A DNA stretch of 64,000 nucleotides from Burkholderia vietnamiensis LMG 10929 (GTDB lineage Bacteria; Pseudomonadota; Gammaproteobacteria; Burkholderiales; Burkholderiaceae). Below, one piece after another: positions 52,885 to 62,065 of this stretch (positions are counted from its first letter, which is position 1; each line of letters opens with the position of its first letter). The stretch is from contig NZ_CP009631.1 of the NCBI RefSeq assembly GCF_000959445.1, positions 186,001-250,000 on the forward strand. The letters run 5' to 3'. Under the pieces are notes generated by a model. It did not search any database. It saw only the letters and a list, made by a program, of their open reading frames with translations, and had not been told where the DNA came from. Position numbers and translations under genes: made by a program.

Positions 52885-54989
52885 GATGCGCGTCCCGGTG
52901 CGCTTTCCGGCTCGCTTTCGTGCTCGCCGCCGGTTGCGGCGTCGCCGCCTTCGGCCACGGCGCCGTCCGATTCGGCCAGCGCCTCGGCTTCCGATTCCGC
53001 CGACGCATCCTGCGCGTCGACCAGCGTGTCGTCGCCGCCTTCGCCTTCGGCGTCGTCTTCTTCGTCGGCCCCATCGCCGCTCGTCACGGTCGGCGCGTCG
53101 AGCACGCTCAGCGGCCGCACCGACGCCTCGATCGTCAGCTCGTCGAGCGACATCACCTCGAGCAGCACGCGCGTGCCGCGCGCATGCACGCCCAGCCCCG
53201 GCACGTGCAGCAGCAGCGGAATTTCCTCGAGGCGCACGAGATCGCCCTTCACGACGCTCGCGACTACCTGCTTCTTCTGCTCCTGCGCGAGCCAGCGCAG
53301 GCACCAGAAGTATTCCATCCGGCGCTGGTAGTCGGCGTAGGCGCTATAGGTGTCGTCGAAGCCCTGCACGACCGCGTACAGGTCGGCGTCCTTCGGCTTG
53401 AACGGCGCGGCGAGCTTCGCGGTGACGCCGTGCTGCACGCAGGCGAGCAGCTGCCACTGGTTCACGAGGTCGACGTAGCGGCGCAGCGGCGACGTGCTCC
53501 ACGCATACTGCGCGACGCCGAGCCCTTCGTGCGGCGCGGCCGTCGTCTGCATCCGCGTGCGCTTCGGGCCCGGCGCGCCGAAGCCGCGCTGCGAGCGGTA
53601 GATGCCCGGCACCGTGTGATCGTGCAGGAACGCGCCCCAGGTCGAGTTCGCGAGGATCGCCAGCTCCGACACGATCAGGTCGAGCGGCGAGCCGCGGCGG
53701 CGCGGCGTGATCGTCACGTGCTCGCCTTCGACGTAGAAGTTGTAGTCGGTATTGCGCTGCACCTCGCGCTTCAGGCCGTAGCCCGCGCGCGCGACCTGGC
53801 GCTTCTCGAACAGCGCCTGCGCGAGCGGCCACAGCACCGCGATGTCGTCCTTGTGCGGGTAATCGCCGGTGCCGGCCGCGAGCGTCTCCTCGTTGACCAG
53901 CTCGTCGAGCGTGTTGTGGCGCAGGTTGTTCTTCACGTACACGAGCTCGGCGCGCGTCTCGTTCGCGACGATCTCCTGCGTATCGCGATCGACGATGATG
54001 TACAACGACAGCGCCGGGCGGTAGTCGCCCTCCTTTAGCGTGAAGACGTCGACCACGTCGTCCGGCAGCATCGTGATCTTGTCGCCCGGCATGTAGACCG
54101 TCGACAGACGCGCGCGCGCGATCGCGTCGACCGCGTCGCCGCGCACGATGCCCAGCGCCGGCGCCGCGATGTGTACGCCGATCCGCACGCGGCCGTCTGC
54201 CAGATGCTCGACCGAGAACGCGTCGTCGATTTCGGTCGTCGTGATGTCGTCGATCGAGAACGCGTTGACGTCCGCGCGCGGCAGGTCGTCCGGCAGCGGG
54301 CCGACCGCGACGGGCGGAAAGCCCGTGCCGTGCGGGAAGAACTCGGCGAGAAAGCGCGCCTCGTGCAGCGCGCGGGCGGACTCGATGCCGCCGCAGTCGA
54401 GCATCAGCCGCGCGGGCGACACGCCGCGCGCCCCGGCCGCCGCCTCGAGCGCCTTGTATTCGATCGAATTCTTGTCCGGTCGCGTCAGCAGCGCGAGCAC
54501 CTTGCCGGCGAACGCTTGCGGCAGCTTGCCTTCCTTCAGCTCCTCTTCGTACTGCGCCTGCACCAGCGCCTGCTGGCGCTTGCGCTCGAGCGACGCGAGC
54601 GCCATCTTCAGCTGCTCTTCCGGCGCGCGCTGATATTGGCCGCGGCCTTTGCGGCGGAAGTACACGGGCGAGCCGTGCAGCCGTAGCACCAGCGCCGCGC
54701 GCTCGACCGGGCCGTAGCCCGCGCCGAAGTATTCGGCGGCCAGCGTCGTATAGGCGAATTCCTCCGCCGGCGCGCATTCCCACAGGAAGTCGAGGTCGAT
54801 CTGCTGCGCGGCCGTGTCGGCTTCCTGCATCAGCTCGCTCGCGGCCGGCTTCTCGAACTCGATCAGCACGTCCTTTGCGCGCACCTTCGCGCGCCGCCCG
54901 CCGGGCAACTCGACCTGAAACGCGTCGCCCTGGCGCGACAGCACGCTGCCCGCCTTGAAACTGCCCGATTCCTCGAAGAAAACGTTCAC
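52881..54989 (-). CDS. RNB-domain (RNase II/R family) exoribonuclease
   Basis: A 702-residue 3'-5' exoribonuclease. N-terminal OB-like part ([20 protein letters not shown]), then the RNB catalytic domain whose acidic cluster is [14 protein letters not shown] (about residues 244-257), GVHIAAPAL, and [15 protein letters not shown]. The C-terminal part after residue about 630 is a highly acidic, low-complexity tail ([12 protein letters not shown] and on) of some 65 residues instead of a basic one. The length is between E. coli RNase II (644) and RNase R (813). It is coupled to aroE by ATGA. Confidence 0.9.
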   Translation of the reverse strand: MNVFFEESGSFKAGSVLSRQGDAFQVELPGGRRAKVRAKDVLIEFEKPAASELMQEADTAAQQIDLDFLWECAPAEEFAYTTLAAEYFGAGYGPVERAALVLRLHGSPVYFRRKGRGQYQRAPEEQLKMALASLERKRQQALVQAQYEEELKEGKLPQAFAGKVLALLTRPDKNSIEYKALEAAAGARGVSPARLMLDCGGIESARALHEARFLAEFFPHGTGFPPVAVGPLPDDLPRADVNAFSIDDITTTEIDDAFSVEHLADGRVRIGVHIAAPALGIVRGDAVDAIARARLSTVYMPGDKITMLPDDVVDVFTLKEGDYRPALSLYIIVDRDTQEIVANETRAELVYVKNNLRHNTLDELVNEETLAAGTGDYPHKDDIAVLWPLAQALFEKRQVARAGYGLKREVQRNTDYNFYVEGEHVTITPRRRGSPLDLIVSELAILANSTWGAFLHDHTVPGIYRSQRGFGAPGPKRTRMQTTAAPHEGLGVAQYAWSTSPLRRYVDLVNQWQLLACVQHGVTAKLAAPFKPKDADLYAVVQGFDDTYSAYADYQRRMEYFWCLRWLAQEQKKQVVASVVKGDLVRLEEIPLLLHVPGLGVHARGTRVLLEVMSLDELTIEASVRPLSVLDAPTVTSGDGADEEDDAEGEGGDDTLVDAQDASAESEAEALAESDGAVAEGGDAATGGEHESEPESAPGRAS

Positions 54990-55070
54990 TCAGTACTCTC
55001 GTTCAGACTGCCGGGCGCCGCATCGGCGGCGCCGGATGATGATGGAAATTCGATCGGCATGACGCCGGAT

Positions 55071-55640
55071 TCAAGACGTTTTTTGATCGCAAAAGGCGAG
55101 AACGTCGTCGACGTAGTCGGCAAATTCGCTGATCCCGTGATCGCTGCCTTCGATCACGCGGGTTTTCGCGCCCGGGTAATGGGCGAGCATCTCGCGGTAG
55201 TCGAGCACTTCGTCGCCGGTCGCCGCGAACAGATAGTAGCGTTCGGGCCGCGAAATCGCCGGCACGCGCAGCGCGTCGAGCTCCTGCAGATGGCGGCGCT
55301 CGACGACGATCGACCCGCCGCCGTGCCACAACGGCTGCTCGCCGAGATACTGTTCGAGATCGCGTTGCGGGACGATCGCCGGGTTCAGCAGCACCGCCTT
55401 CCAGCCGTGCCGTTCGGCGAGCCAGGTCGCGTAGTAGCCGCCGAGCGAGCTGCCGATCACCGTCACGTCCTGCGCGCCGGCCACCGCGGCCTCGGCGACG
55501 GCGATCGCCTCGAGCGGCGACACCGCCAGCGACGGACAGCGCCACTCCGCCGTGCGGCCCAGCGCCGCCATGCGCGCGGCCAGCAGCCGCGACTTCTGCG
55601 ACTCCGGCGACGAGCGGAAGCCGTGCAGGTACAGGATCAC
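55071..55640 (-). CDS. YqiA/YcfP-like alpha/beta-fold esterase
   Basis: A 189-residue UPF0227-type hydrolase. MILYLHGFRSSPESQKSRLL is the family start, the nucleophile elbow is GSSLGGYYA, and a DEVLDY aspartate and GSDHGI histidine complete the triad. E. coli YqiA has weak esterase activity on short acyl esters; the natural substrate is unknown. The start is GTG at 55640, overlapping the mpl stop (GTGA), so it is coupled to mpl. Confidence 0.88.
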   Translation of the reverse strand: MILYLHGFRSSPESQKSRLLAARMAALGRTAEWRCPSLAVSPLEAIAVAEAAVAGAQDVTVIGSSLGGYYATWLAERHGWKAVLLNPAIVPQRDLEQYLGEQPLWHGGGSIVVERRHLQELDALRVPAISRPERYYLFAATGDEVLDYREMLAHYPGAKTRVIEGSDHGISEFADYVDDVLAFCDQKTS

Positions 55641-57022
55641 GCGCGGCTCCCGAGCGCGTCGAGCAGCTGCTGGTGCACGCCGCCGAAGCCGCCGTTGCTC
55701 ATCACCAGCACGTGGTCGCCCGGGCGGGCGGCGGCGGCGACGGCCTTCACCAACAGATGCAGGTCGTCGAACGCGTGCGCCTTCGCACCGAGCGGCGCCA
55801 GTGCGTCGCCGAGGTTCCAGCCGAGCGCGTCGCGCCCGCTCGGCGCGCCGTAGCCGAACACGAGGTCGGCATCGGCGAGGCTGGCCGGCAGCTGCGCCTT
55901 CATCACGCCGAGCTTCATCGTGTTCGAACGCGGCTCCAGCACCGCGAGGATGCGGGAATGTTCTCGGCCGATGCGCGCACGAAGGCCGGCGATCGTGGTT
56001 TCGATCGCGGTCGGATGGTGCGCGAAGTCGTCGTAGACGGTCACGCCGTCGACGCTGCCGCGCACTTCCATGCGCCGCTTCACGTTACGGAACGATGCGA
56101 GCGAGGCGGCCGCCTGCGCGGGCGGCACGCCGACATGGCGCGCGGCCGCGATCGCGGCCAGCGCGTTCATCCGGTTGTGGTCGCCCTGCACCTGCCACGC
56201 GACTTCGCCGACGCGCTGGGCCTGCGAATACACCGCGAAGCGCTCGTCCACCGGCACGCCGTCCTCGGCCGGCAGCGCCTGCCAGCCGCCGTCGACGCCG
56301 AAACGCTCGACTTCGCTCCAGCAGCCGCGCGCCAGCACGCGCTCCAGCGCGTCGGAACGGCCGTTCGTGACGATCCGGCCGACCCGCGGCACCGTGCGCA
56401 CGAGATGGTGGAATTGCGTTTCGATCGCGGCGAGATCCGGGAAGATGTCGGCGTGATCGTATTCGAGATTGTTCAGGACGGCCGTGCGCGGCCGGTAGTG
56501 GACGAACTTCGAGCGCTTGTCGAAGAACGCCGTATCGTATTCGTCGGCTTCGATCACGAAGAAGCTCGAATCGGTCAGCCGCGCCGACACGCCGAAGTTC
56601 AGCGGCACGCCGCCGATCAGGAAGCCCGGATTCAGGCCGGCGTCTTCCAGCAGCCACGCGAGCATCGACGAGGTGGTCGTCTTGCCGTGCGTGCCCGCGA
56701 CCGCGAGCACCCATTTGCCGGCCAGCACGTGTTCGCCGAGCCATTGCGGGCCGGACACGTAAGGCAGGCCGCGATCGAGGATCGCCTCCATCAGCGGATT
56801 GCCGCGCGTGACGACGTTGCCGATCACGAACAGGTCGGGTTTGAGGTCGATCTGCTCGGCGCCGTAGCCTTCGATCAGCGTGATGCCCTGCGCCTCGAGC
56901 TGCGTGCTCATCGGCGGATAGACGCCCGCGTCGCAACCCGTCACCGTGTGGCCCGCCTCGCGCGCGAGCACGGCGAGACCGCCCATGAAGGTGCCGCAGA
57001 TGCCAAGAATGTGGATGTGCAT
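55637..57022 (-). CDS. mpl: UDP-MurNAc:L-Ala-gamma-D-Glu-meso-DAP ligase (Mpl)
   Basis: Recycles murein tripeptide onto UDP-MurNAc. The 461 residues match Mpl: N-terminal Rossmann-like HILGICGTFMGGLAVLARE, the ATP-binding AGTHGKTTTSSML (about residues 109-121), DEYDTAFFDKRSKF, and the C-terminal VYDDFAHHPTAIE. The GICGTFMGG instead of GIGGxGMS sequence separates it from MurC. Start ATG at 57022. Coupled to the esterase downstream. Confidence 0.95.
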   Translation of the reverse strand: MHIHILGICGTFMGGLAVLAREAGHTVTGCDAGVYPPMSTQLEAQGITLIEGYGAEQIDLKPDLFVIGNVVTRGNPLMEAILDRGLPYVSGPQWLGEHVLAGKWVLAVAGTHGKTTTSSMLAWLLEDAGLNPGFLIGGVPLNFGVSARLTDSSFFVIEADEYDTAFFDKRSKFVHYRPRTAVLNNLEYDHADIFPDLAAIETQFHHLVRTVPRVGRIVTNGRSDALERVLARGCWSEVERFGVDGGWQALPAEDGVPVDERFAVYSQAQRVGEVAWQVQGDHNRMNALAAIAAARHVGVPPAQAAASLASFRNVKRRMEVRGSVDGVTVYDDFAHHPTAIETTIAGLRARIGREHSRILAVLEPRSNTMKLGVMKAQLPASLADADLVFGYGAPSGRDALGWNLGDALAPLGAKAHAFDDLHLLVKAVAAAARPGDHVLVMSNGGFGGVHQQLLDALGSRA

Positions 57023-57244
57023 AGATGAATGCTTTCGCGCCGCCGGGCGCCGTCGATTCGGAAAGGGACGTGTGCGGCATGCCGGACGCGCCGTCCGGGC
57101 CAGCGCTTTCGCCGCGCCACAAAGATCGTCATTGTAACTGACGGCCCGGGCCGAACGACGGCGCGCGAGGCCGTCCGGCGCGGCGGGCGGCACGCAGCCG
57201 CACCGCGGTCTGCCGCGGCGGCGATCGAGTATGATTGCCGGATC

Positions 57245-57889
57245 ATGTCTCGCAAACCTCTTGTCGATCCGCGGCGTGCCCGCGAGGAAATCGCCCAGTC
57301 CGCCGCCCGCCTGATCGCGGAGGACGGCCTCGATTACGCCAGCGCGAAGCGCAAGGCCGCCCGCCAGCTGTTCGGCGATACGCGCGTAGCGGGCGAATGG
57401 CTGCCCGATAACGACCTGATCGAAGAAGAACTGCGCGAATACATCGCGTTGTTCCAGAGCGATACGCAGCCCGACGAGCTGCGCCGGCTGCGCGAAGCGG
57501 CGCTCGACTGGATGCGCCGGCTCGCCGAATTCAATCCGTACGTGACGGGCGCGGTGCTGAACGGCACCGCGAACGCGCATTCGGACATCCATTTGCAGAT
57601 ATTCACCGACAACCCGAAGGACGTCGCCATCTACCTGCTGAACCAGAACGTTCAGTACGACGTGTCCGAGACCCGGCATTTCGCCGGTCGCGCCGACGTC
57701 GAGACGCTCAGCTTCCTGTGGCGCCCGCGGCGCGACATGGACGCCATCGGCGTGCACGTCGCGCTCTATGCGAGCGACGATCTGCGCGGCGCGGTCAAGG
57801 CCGACGCGCGCGGGCGCGTCGCGCGGGCCGACGCCGCCGCGTTGCGCGCGCTGCTCGAAGCCGGCGACGCGCCTTCCGAACCGGAATGA
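57245..57889 (+). CDS. Uncharacterised protein with a nucleotidyltransferase-like core
   Basis: I do not recognise a named family. The 214-residue protein has an N-terminal helical part (residues 10-95; REEIAQSAARLIAEDGLDYA resembles a KH- or DNA-binding helix) and a core with LNGTANAHSDIHLQIF. This resembles the GS-x(9)-D-x-D motif of nucleotidyltransferases, but the second aspartate is His116 after Asp114 and the glycine-serine is NGT (106-108), so catalysis may be lost or altered. A downstream VSETRHFAGRADVETLSFLW would be the next strand. Divergent from mpl (222 bp), followed 7 bp later by the thioredoxin gene, suggesting one operon. Confidence 0.7.
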   Translation: MSRKPLVDPRRAREEIAQSAARLIAEDGLDYASAKRKAARQLFGDTRVAGEWLPDNDLIEEELREYIALFQSDTQPDELRRLREAALDWMRRLAEFNPYVTGAVLNGTANAHSDIHLQIFTDNPKDVAIYLLNQNVQYDVSETRHFAGRADVETLSFLWRPRRDMDAIGVHVALYASDDLRGAVKADARGRVARADAAALRALLEAGDAPSEPE

Positions 57890-57896
57890 TTCCACG

Positions 57897-58478
57897 ATGA
57901 TGATGAAACGCATGTTGGCGGTGGCGCTCGTCGCGGCCGCGGCGATCGGCGGCGGGCTCGCCGCCGGCCATTGGTTCCGCGGCGGCAGCGCCGACGACGG
58001 TGTGGCGGCCGCCACATCGGCCACATCGGGCTCATCGGCCGCGCCGGCTCCGTCCGGCAGCCCGGTCGAGCAGCTGTGGGCCGCGGCGCTGACCGATGTA
58101 GACGGCAAGCCGGCGACGCTCGCGTCGTTCAAGGGCCAGAAGGTCGTGGTGAATTTCTGGGCATCGTGGTGCGGCCCGTGCGTCCAGGAGATGCCGGAAC
58201 TCGTCGCGCTGTCGCATCAATATAAGGAGAAAGGCATCCGCTTCATCGGCATCGGCGTCGACTCCGACCAGAACGTGAAGAACTTCCTGCAGAAGGTGAA
58301 GGTCGACTATCCGGTATTCGTCAGCGGATATGCAGGTGCCGATCTGGCGCGTAATTTCGGCAATACGGCTGGTGCGCTGCCGTTCACTGTGGTCATCGAC
58401 CAAACGGGCAAGATCCGCGAAACAAAATTGGGGCAAATCCAGCCCGCCGAGCTCAAAAAGACCCTCGACGCGTTGTGA
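57897..58478 (+). CDS. TlpA-type membrane-anchored thioredoxin
   Basis: A 193-residue periplasmic thiol-disulfide oxidoreductase. N-terminal signal/anchor (residues 4-27), an Ala/Ser/Pro-rich linker to about 55, then the AhpC/TSA-thioredoxin fold with NFWASWCGPCVQEMPEL: active-site Cys92 and Cys95. Cis-proline is in GALPFTVVID. Likely a reductant for cytochrome c maturation or other periplasmic proteins. Three ATG codons in a row make the exact start uncertain by one or two residues. It follows the uncharacterised gene by 7 bp. Confidence 0.9.
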   Translation: MMMKRMLAVALVAAAAIGGGLAAGHWFRGGSADDGVAAATSATSGSSAAPAPSGSPVEQLWAAALTDVDGKPATLASFKGQKVVVNFWASWCGPCVQEMPELVALSHQYKEKGIRFIGIGVDSDQNVKNFLQKVKVDYPVFVSGYAGADLARNFGNTAGALPFTVVIDQTGKIRETKLGQIQPAELKKTLDAL

Positions 58479-58672
58479 CATGCGCGAATGGGCGCCCGCA
58501 CGTTCGCGGTGTTTTGCAGGTCGATCGCCGCAGTTTCACCGGAATTCGCGAATACTTCGCTTAGCTCCCGGTAATTCTTGCAGGCCCGGCGCCGTTGGCC
58601 GTTCGGCAAAACTAGACAAATTTCTCTAAATAGCGCTAAAGTTCGCGCAATTCCGCAGAAATAGAAGCGACC

Positions 58673-59125
58673 ATGACACGATTGCTGGTGCTGCACGGCC
58701 CCAACCTGAACCTTCTCGGCACCCGGGAACCGGAGGTGTACGGCCGCGTCACGCTCGCGCAGATCGATCAGGCGCTTGCCGCGCGGGCGCAGGCTGCCGG
58801 CGCCGAACTGTCGTCGTTCCAGAGCAACCACGAAGGCGCGCTCGTCGACCGCATCCAGGCCGCGCGGGAGGAACAGACCGATTTCATCCTGATCAATCCG
58901 GCCGCGTACACGCATACGAGCGTCGCGATCCGGGACGCGATCGCCGGCGTTGGCATCCCGTTCGTCGAAATTCATTTGTCGAACGTGCACCGCCGCGAAG
59001 CGTTCAGGCACCACTCCTACTTTTCCGACCAGGCCGAAGGCGTGATCTGCGGGCTCGGCTGGAAAGGTTATCTGTACGCGCTCGAATACGCGCTCGACAA
59101 GCTGCAAGGCGCGTCGCGCGGCTGA
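58673..59125 (+). CDS. aroQ: 3-dehydroquinate dehydratase, type II
   Basis: Third shikimate-pathway step. The 150-residue protein has the full type II pattern: [19 protein letters not shown] (residues about 6-24) with the flexible lid Arg/Tyr, [18 protein letters not shown], and [20 protein letters not shown]. It begins the aroQ-accB-accC group, which is a conserved gene order in many proteobacteria. A hairpin separates it from accB. Confidence 0.97.
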   Translation: MTRLLVLHGPNLNLLGTREPEVYGRVTLAQIDQALAARAQAAGAELSSFQSNHEGALVDRIQAAREEQTDFILINPAAYTHTSVAIRDAIAGVGIPFVEIHLSNVHRREAFRHHSYFSDQAEGVICGLGWKGYLYALEYALDKLQGASRG

Positions 59126-59142
59126 TTTCGCGATCTAGATTC

Positions 59143-59163
59143 AGCGCCGGTCTGACCGGCGCT
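59143..59163 (+). terminator. Hairpin between aroQ and accB
   Basis: AGCGCCGGT-CTG-ACCGGCGCT is a 9-bp perfect stem followed by TTCACG. The T-run is short, so it would be an attenuator rather than a full stop. Confidence 0.5.
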
Positions 59164-59189
59164 TTCACGTATTGAAAGGGGAACTCCCG

Positions 59190-59663
59190 ATGGATCTTCG
59201 TAAGCTGAAAACTCTGATCGACCTCGTCTCCGAATCCGGCATCTCCGAGCTGGAAGTGACGGAAGGCGAAGGCAAGGTGCGTATCGTCAAGAACGCGCCG
59301 CCGGTCTATGTCCAGCCGACGGGCGGATTTGCCCCGCAGGTCAGCGCCCCGGCCCCGTCGGTCGCGCTGCCGGCCGAAGGTGCGGCAGCCGCACCGGCCG
59401 CAGGCGCCGCGGCGCCCGCCGTGCCGCAAGGCCACGTCGTGACGTCGCCGATGGTCGGTACGTTCTATCGCGCGCCGTCGCCGGGCGCGGATCCGTTCGC
59501 GCAGGTCGGCGACACGGTCAAGGAAGGCCAGACGCTGTGCATCATCGAAGCGATGAAGCTGCTGAACGAGATCGAGTCGGACAAGGCCGGCGTGATCAAG
59601 GAAATCCTCGTCGAGAACGGCCAGGCCGTCGAATACGGCCAGCCGCTTTTCGTGATCGGCTAA
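59190..59663 (+). CDS. accB: Acetyl-CoA carboxylase biotin carboxyl carrier protein
   Basis: Carries CO2-biotin for malonyl-CoA synthesis. The 157 residues have the N-terminal [20 protein letters not shown], an alanine/proline-rich linker (about residues 50-80), and the biotinyl domain with [10 protein letters not shown], where Lys123 is biotinylated. The ATG at 59190 is preceded by AAAGGGGA. Paired with accC 84 bp downstream. Confidence 0.97.
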   Translation: MDLRKLKTLIDLVSESGISELEVTEGEGKVRIVKNAPPVYVQPTGGFAPQVSAPAPSVALPAEGAAAAPAAGAAAPAVPQGHVVTSPMVGTFYRAPSPGADPFAQVGDTVKEGQTLCIIEAMKLLNEIESDKAGVIKEILVENGQAVEYGQPLFVIG

Positions 59664-59747
59664 GCCCGCCGCGCGGCCGTCCGGCCGCGCGCCGCCGATG
59701 CTCTCCAGGCGCCGTTCGCGCGCCCCTCGAAGAGACGAATACTCGCT

Positions 59748-61115
59748 ATGTTTGAAAAAATCCTCATTGCCAACCGCGGTGAAATCGCGCTGCGCATTCA
59801 GCGCGCGTGCCGCGAGCTCGGCGTCAAGACGGTAGTCGTCTACTCGGAAGCCGACAAGGAAGCCAAGTACGTGCGCCTCGCGGACGAAGCCGTCTGTATC
59901 GGCCCGGCCCCGTCGAACCTCAGCTACCTGAACATGCCGGCGCTGATCAGCGCCGCGGAAGTCACCGACGCCGAAGCGATCCACCCCGGCTACGGCTTCC
60001 TGTCGGAAAACGCCGATTTCGCCGAACGCGTCGAGCAGTCGGGCTTCACGTTCATCGGCCCGCGCCCGGACACGATCCGCCTGATGGGCGACAAGGTCAC
60101 GGCAAAGCAGACGATGATCAAGACCGGCGTGCCGTGCGTGCCGGGCTCGGAAGGCGCGTTGCCGGACGATCCGAAGGAGATCGTGAAGATTGCGCGCGCA
60201 ATCGGCTATCCGGTCATCATCAAGGCGGCCGGCGGCGGCGGCGGACGCGGCATGCGCGTCGTGCACACCGAGGCCGCGCTCGTGAACGCGGTCAACATGA
60301 CCCGCGAGGAGGCCGGCCGTGCGTTCGGCAACCCGCAGGTGTACATGGAGAAGTTCCTCGAGAACCCGCGCCACATCGAGATCCAGGTGCTGTCGGATGC
60401 GCACAAGAACGCGATTTGGCTCGGCGAGCGCGATTGCTCGATGCAGCGCCGTCACCAGAAGGTGATCGAGGAAGCGCCGGCGCCGGGCATTCCGCGCCGC
60501 CTGATCGACCGCATCGGCGACCGCTGCGCGGACGCTTGCAAGAAGATGGGCTATCTCGGCGCCGGCACGTTCGAATTCCTGTACGAAAACAACGAGTTCT
60601 ACTTCATCGAGATGAACACGCGCGTGCAGGTCGAGCATCCGGTATCGGAGCTGATCACCGGCGTCGACATCGTGCAGGAACAGATCCGCATCGCGGCCGG
60701 CGAGAAGATGGCGCTGCGCCAGCGCGACGTGCAGTTCCGCGGACATGCGATCGAATGCCGGATCAACGCTGAAGATCCGTTCAAGTTCACGCCGTCGCCG
60801 GGCCGCATCACGTCGTGGCATACGCCGGGCGGGCCGGGCGTGCGCGTCGACTCGCATGCGTACAACGGCTATTTCGTGCCGCCGAACTACGACTCGATGA
60901 TCGGCAAGCTGATCACCTACGGCGCGACGCGCGACCAGGCGATCCGCCGGATGCGGATCGCGCTGTCGGAAATGGTCGTCGAAGGCATCCAGACCAACAT
61001 CCCGCTGCACCGCGAGTTGATGATCGATTCGAAGTTCGTCGAAGGCGGCACCAGCATCCACTACCTCGAACACCGGCTCGCGCAGAAGCAGCAGGTCGCA
61101 CCGGAAGAAGCGTAA
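59748..61115 (+). CDS. accC: Acetyl-CoA carboxylase biotin carboxylase subunit
   Basis: ATP-dependent carboxylation of biotin on AccB. The 455-residue protein has [20 protein letters not shown] at the start, [28 protein letters not shown] (ATP-grasp loop), [19 protein letters not shown], and [12 protein letters not shown]. It follows accB and is only 2 bp ahead of prmA, so at least three genes form one operon. Confidence 0.98.
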   Translation: MFEKILIANRGEIALRIQRACRELGVKTVVVYSEADKEAKYVRLADEAVCIGPAPSNLSYLNMPALISAAEVTDAEAIHPGYGFLSENADFAERVEQSGFTFIGPRPDTIRLMGDKVTAKQTMIKTGVPCVPGSEGALPDDPKEIVKIARAIGYPVIIKAAGGGGGRGMRVVHTEAALVNAVNMTREEAGRAFGNPQVYMEKFLENPRHIEIQVLSDAHKNAIWLGERDCSMQRRHQKVIEEAPAPGIPRRLIDRIGDRCADACKKMGYLGAGTFEFLYENNEFYFIEMNTRVQVEHPVSELITGVDIVQEQIRIAAGEKMALRQRDVQFRGHAIECRINAEDPFKFTPSPGRITSWHTPGGPGVRVDSHAYNGYFVPPNYDSMIGKLITYGATRDQAIRRMRIALSEMVVEGIQTNIPLHRELMIDSKFVEGGTSIHYLEHRLAQKQQVAPEEA

Positions 61116-61117
61116 GC

Positions 61118-62020
61118 ATGAGCTATCGCGAACTCGTCGTCGAACTGGCCCGCGAGCATGCGGAGGCGTTGTCCGACGCACTGCTCGACCTCGGCGCGCT
61201 GTCGGTGTCCGTCGAGGACGCCGACGCCGACACGCCCGACGAGCAGCCGCTCTTCGGCGAGCCCGGCCTGGTTCCGGAGCGCACCGCGTGGCAGCACTCG
61301 CGCGTGGTCGCGCTGCTGTCGCCCGATCTCGAACCGGCCGTGCTGCTCGCGGCGGCCGCGAACGAGATCGGCATTGCCGATACGCCGAAGTTCGACGTGC
61401 GTGAAGTCGAGGAGCAGGACTGGGTGCGGCTCACGCAGTCGCAGTTCGAGCCGATCCCGATCGGCGAACGGATCTGGGTCGTGCCGTCGTGGCACGATGC
61501 GCCCGATCCGGATGCGCTGATCCTCGAGCTCGATCCGGGCCTCGCGTTCGGCACCGGCAGCCACCCGACCACGCGCCTGTGCATGGAATGGCTCGAGCAG
61601 ACGGTGAAGCCCGGCCAGTCGGTGCTCGACTACGGTTGCGGCTCGGGCATCCTCGCGATCCTCGCGCGCAAGTGCGGCGCGGACCCGGTGATCGGCATCG
61701 ACATCGATCCGCAGGCGGTCGAATCGGCGCGGCAGAACAGCGAACGCAACCATGCGGACGTCACGTACGGGCTACCCGACGCGTGCCCGGACGGGGAATT
61801 CGACATCGTCGTCGCGAACATTCTGTCGAATCCGTTGAAGCTGATGGCATCGATGCTGGCGTCGAAGGTGAAGCCGGGCGGCCGCATCGCGCTGTCGGGC
61901 GTGCTCGCGCGCCAGGCGGACGAAGTCGCGGCGGTGTACGCGCGCTACGTCGACATCTCGGTATGGCGCGAGCACGAAGGTTGGGTTTGCCTCGCCGGAA
62001 CGCGGCGGGAAAGCCATTAG
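61118..62020 (+). CDS. prmA: Ribosomal protein L11 methyltransferase
   Basis: Trimethylates ribosomal protein L11. N-terminal substrate-binding domain ([20 protein letters not shown]), a linker, then a class I SAM fold: [30 protein letters not shown], and [10 protein letters not shown] (NPPY-like motif). The 300-residue length is standard. ATG is 2 bp past the accC stop. The accB-accC-prmA order is conserved. Confidence 0.96.
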   Translation: MSYRELVVELAREHAEALSDALLDLGALSVSVEDADADTPDEQPLFGEPGLVPERTAWQHSRVVALLSPDLEPAVLLAAAANEIGIADTPKFDVREVEEQDWVRLTQSQFEPIPIGERIWVVPSWHDAPDPDALILELDPGLAFGTGSHPTTRLCMEWLEQTVKPGQSVLDYGCGSGILAILARKCGADPVIGIDIDPQAVESARQNSERNHADVTYGLPDACPDGEFDIVVANILSNPLKLMASMLASKVKPGGRIALSGVLARQADEVAAVYARYVDISVWREHEGWVCLAGTRRESH

Positions 62021-62065
62021 AATAGCGCTGTCCTTCACTCTGGCCAGCAGGCCGCCCGGCTCGAC

